A stretch of 26,492 bases of DNA, taken from the NCBI GenBank assembly GCA_964650405.1, contig CAZYTO010000037.1, positions 1 to 26,492 of the forward strand, given 5' to 3'. This stretch comes from CAZYTO01 sp964650405 (GTDB lineage Bacteria; Acidobacteriota; Thermoanaerobaculia; Gp7-AA8). Shown in pieces: positions 24,550 to 26,492 of the stretch. The notes beneath the pieces were generated by a model. The model saw only the letters and a program-made list of their open reading frames with translations. It did no database searches and had not been told where the DNA came from. Positions within the stretch are counted from its first letter, which is position 1. Each line of letters begins with the position of its first letter. A program made the position numbers and the translations under genes.

Positions 24550-25673
24550 GCCAGGCGTCGCTGCCGCAGACCTGCCTTCTTCCCGCGCGCGTACCAGAAC
24601 CAGGACCACAGCCATGCGATCAGCAGCGCGATCAGCAGCAGCCAGATTCCCACGTGCCAGAAGAAGCTGACCGGCAGCGGCTTCTCGGCCGAATCCGGCC
24701 AGGGGTCGGCCTCGAAGGGGAGGTTGGGCGAGAACGGCTTGTCATTCACCACCGCCCGCGGCCACTTCCCTTCGGTGAACGCCAGCTCCTGCAGGTCGCA
24801 ATCGCCCGTATCGCACGTCCTGGCCACGATGTCGTCCGTCAACAGCCGCCCGTTCGGGAAACCGGCCGGGTAGCGCGTCGTGTAGACCATCACGTCCGGC
24901 GCCAGGTCGTACTTCCGGATGCCGAGAAGCATGGAGTAGCCGTTGCCGAGCGGCGTGGTCAGGTCGTATTTCTTCAGCCAGTTGGTGATGGCGTCGGTCT
25001 GCTTCATCTTCTTCATGATGGCCGCCACATGCTGGTTCGGCGGCAGGGTGTTGATGAAGTAGAAGCGCCCGAGTTGGGTGCGGTTGGAGCGGCCGACGTG
25101 GTCGATCTCCTTCCCGTTCTTCGACGTCACGCCCCACAACAGGAAGTCCTGCCTTCCCGCGGGCAGTGCGCTCTGGGGGATGCTGAAGATGAGGGAGATG
25201 ACGTTCTTCTTGAAGAAGCGCGGGAAGATGAACGGATCGTCCCGCAGGCCGCTCCAGGTGGTGATCCCCTTCGAGTCCTTCAGGCCGGTGTAGGCGACGT
25301 CCTTGAAGGAGATGTCGTCGTTGAGGTGGATCTTGATGTTGATGTCCGCGCTGATCCCCTCGGGATTGGTGACCTTGCCGCCGTAGCGGGCCCGGTTCTC
25401 GTCGTCGTACGTCACGTCGCTGTGCGTGTCGATGTTGATGTCGTACTCGTACGGGGCGAGGGGGAAGGGCGTTCCCTTGGTCGTCGACCGGCGCACGTTG
25501 AGGATGAGGATGAGCTGGTCGTTGTGCGGGAAGCAGAACAACCCGGTGATGTTCGCCTCGGGGTCGCTGAGGAAGATCGGATCGGCGTGATCCGAGGCCA
25601 GCGCCATGGGGGCGAGCGAGAGGGCGAGAGCGGCCAGGCACAGGGCCAGGACCGCGATGACCGGACGTTTCAT
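24546..25673 (-). CDS. DUF4331-like exported, membrane-anchored protein
   Basis: 375 aa. The signal peptide (KRPVIAVLALCLAALALSL, ending near MALA) leads to SDHADPIFLSDPEANITGLF, matching the SSHREAP...DPxADITDxYAF start of DUF4331 proteins. ILILNVRRSTTKGTPFPLAP and YEYDINIDTHSDVTYDDENR continue the match. A C-terminal helix (VGIWLLLIALLIAWLWSWFW) with a positive tail anchors it in the inner membrane, with the body in the periplasm. A CDTGDC pair could form a disulfide or bind metal. ATG 25673 has AGGAGG with a 6-base spacer. The promoter region carries the same bipartite element as the cytochrome operon. Function is unknown. Confidence 0.8.
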   Translation of the reverse strand: MKRPVIAVLALCLAALALSLAPMALASDHADPIFLSDPEANITGLFCFPHNDQLILILNVRRSTTKGTPFPLAPYEYDINIDTHSDVTYDDENRARYGGKVTNPEGISADINIKIHLNDDISFKDVAYTGLKDSKGITTWSGLRDDPFIFPRFFKKNVISLIFSIPQSALPAGRQDFLLWGVTSKNGKEIDHVGRSNRTQLGRFYFINTLPPNQHVAAIMKKMKQTDAITNWLKKYDLTTPLGNGYSMLLGIRKYDLAPDVMVYTTRYPAGFPNGRLLTDDIVARTCDTGDCDLQELAFTEGKWPRAVVNDKPFSPNLPFEADPWPDSAEKPLPVSFFWHVGIWLLLIALLIAWLWSWFWYARGKKAGLRQRRLA

Positions 25674-25706
25674 CGAAAACCTCCTGCGAGACAGATGGAG
25701 TCGGAT

Positions 25707-25741
25707 ACTGAGGAGGGCCGCGAGAGAGGACTTTCCCTACC
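25707..25741 (-). promoter_or_regulatory. Bipartite element upstream of the DUF4331 operon
   Basis: On the minus strand GGTAGGGAAA starts at 25741 and CTCCTCAGT at 25715, again 26 bases from first base to first base. It matches the element at 17728-17762 in both blocks (10 of 10 and 8 of 9 bases), in spacing, and in distance to the start codon (68 versus 67). Confidence 0.6.
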
Positions 25742-25852
25742 TCGCGGTCAGGAGTTGCGGCGTTCCATCATTTACGAGATTAGACGGTCGCGGCGACGGC
25801 TTTTCCCGCAAAGCGGGGTTGCCGGTGGCAGCCGGGCAGATTCGGAGGTTCC

Positions 25853-25950
25853 GTGGAGGACGGACAATCCTGTCCGTCTCGTGACGGAGCACCCAAAGGC
25901 CGGCAGTCACACAGTTTCACGGTCTGACGGACAAAATGTCCGTCCTCCAC
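25853..25950. repeat. Inverted pair of REP-like palindromes
   Basis: Copy 4 (25853-25878, plus) is GTGGAG plus GACGGACA-ATCC-TGTCCGTC, identical to copy 1 at 23631-23656. Copy 5 (25926-25950, inverted) is GACGGACA-AAA-TGTCCGTC plus CTCCAC. They face each other about 47 bases apart, a BIME-like arrangement, and lie between two divergent promoters. Confidence 0.8.
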
Positions 25951-26094
25951 CTGGGTTCGTCTCGAAGTCTCGACGCCTGTCGTGGGCAGTAGCGCGGCGG
26001 TCTACCCCATTGAACCTCGCTAAACAGACAAGAACGGAAACAAGACCTTCCAGCGGGAGCCATGAGAAAAGCGCCCGCCCTCCGGATCTCCGGA

Positions 26095-26125
26095 TTGCCG
26101 TTCCCCGCTTCGCGGGGGCTAGAAT
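26095..26125 (+). promoter_or_regulatory. Promoter of the GH31-like gene with palindromic spacer
   Basis: TAGAAT (26120-26125) ends six bases before ATG 26132, a leaderless layout. A possible -35, TTGCCG (26095-26100), lies 19 bases upstream, a long spacer. The spacer contains the perfect inverted repeat CCCCGC-TTC-GCGGGG (26103-26117), which could be a repressor site. Confidence 0.4.
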
Positions 26126-26131
26126 CCGGAC

Positions 26132-26492
26132 ATGCGCATGCTGCCGCGTTCTCTCGCCGTTCTGCTGCTCTTCGTCGCCTCCCTCCCCCTGGCCGCGCAG
26201 TGGGCGGACCTCGGCGACATGCCGCAGCCGGCGCGCCAGGGCAATGCGCTGCGGTTCACCAATGCGCGGGCGGTGGCGGTCATCACCGTGCTCTCACCGG
26301 ACGTCATCCGCGTGCGCATTTCGCCGGGCCGCGAGGGGCGCGACCATTCGTACGCGGTGATCAACCGCAGCCTCGGCGACACGGCGGCTGCGTTCTCGGG
26401 CGATGCGACGCATTCGACCATCACCACGAGCACGCTCCGCGTCGACGTCCGGCGCAAGCCGTTCCGCGTGTCCTTTGCCACGCGTGACGGGC
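26132..26492 (+). CDS. N-terminal part of a GH31-like glycoside hydrolase (runs off the window)
   Basis: An open frame from ATG 26132 to the right edge, about 120 residues and no stop. The signal peptide MRMLPRSLAVLLLFVASLPL is followed by NALRFTNARAVAVITVLSPD, VIRVRISPG, SYAVINRSLG and LRVDVRRKPFRVSFATRDG. This order is the N-terminal mutarotase-like beta-sandwich of family GH31 alpha-glucosidases and xylosidases. The catalytic barrel would lie beyond the window, so substrate class cannot be judged. The predicted product is exported. Translation appears leaderless, since no Shine-Dalgarno is present and the -10 box ends six bases from the ATG. Confidence 0.65.
   Translation, partial: MRMLPRSLAVLLLFVASLPLAAQWADLGDMPQPARQGNALRFTNARAVAVITVLSPDVIRVRISPGREGRDHSYAVINRSLGDTAAAFSGDATHSTITTSTLRVDVRRKPFRVSFATRDG

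Larger units (their letters stand above)
25674..26131. other. Intergenic region between DUF4331 and GH31-like genes
   Basis: 458 bases between divergent genes with no supported coding sequence. It holds the bipartite element for the DUF4331 operon (25707-25741), an inverted pair of REP-like palindromes (25853-25950) and the promoter of the glycosidase gene (26095-26125). Nothing recognisable was found in 25742-25850 or 25951-26090. Confidence 0.7.

Noticed and set aside
25674..26131. A small protein gene in the gap before the GH31-like gene
   Set aside because: Short frames exist, but none has a ribosome binding site, a signal peptide or composition like its neighbours, and REP hairpins cut through the region.
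24654..26360. Plus-strand open frame of about 568 codons across the DUF4331 gene and the following gap
   Set aside because: It is antisense to a clear DUF4331 protein and runs through REP hairpins. In the GH31 region the correct frame is another one, starting at 26132.

Overview
The window is high-GC DNA from a Gram-negative bacterium: it encodes a TonB-dependent outer-membrane receptor, periplasmic lipoproteins, an export-anchored c-type cytochrome and a LytS/LytTR two-component pair. The gene mix (DUF4142, M20 peptidase, TonB receptor, GH31, DUF4331/DUF4198) and several leaderless-looking promoters would fit Acidobacteriota or a neighbouring phylum, but there is no rRNA or marker gene, so this placement is a guess. 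No tRNA, rRNA, CRISPR array or intact insertion sequence was seen.

Layout. 1-1081: a tyrosine recombinase with a short degraded recombinase fragment just behind its stop. 1312-1689: a small secreted protein of unknown function. 1721-6730 (minus): a TonB-dependent receptor broken by a one-base frameshift, with a CXXCH motif in its barrel, followed by a TPR protein fused to a PhnD-like binding domain. 6917-9060 (plus): an exported M20-type peptidase with altered metal ligands and a DUF4142 lipoprotein. 9337-12855 (minus): an orphan NarL-type regulator, a lipoprotein, and a LytTR regulator/LytS kinase pair. 12888-17458: a surface-polysaccharide group (flippase, pyruvyl transferase, GT4 glycosyltransferase, 2OG-Fe(II) oxygenase). 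17795-23631 (plus): a tight four-gene operon of a RoxA/MauG-like diheme cytochrome, a GMC flavoprotein, a small membrane protein and a catalase-superfamily-like protein. 23749-25673 (minus): a convergent DUF4331-DUF4198 operon. 26132 to the right edge: the start of a GH31-like glycosidase.

The most interesting part is 17.7-25.8 kb. The cytochrome operon and the convergent DUF4331 operon carry the same bipartite upstream element (GGTAGGGAAA, then CTCCTYAGT starting exactly 26 bases after the start of the first block) at almost the same distance from their start codons (67 and 68 bases). This suggests that six genes of two operons form one regulated module. I infer a cell-envelope oxidation system for a hydrophobic or otherwise unknown substrate; the substrate cannot be read from the sequence.

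Two families of non-coding repeats run through the window. One is a set of degenerate 7-base (locally 8-base) tandem arrays at gene boundaries, in both orientations; one of them runs into the M20 peptidase reading frame. The other is a set of five REP-like hairpins (GTGGAG plus GACGGACA...TGTCCGTC) lying between the two convergent operons and behind the DUF4331 promoter.
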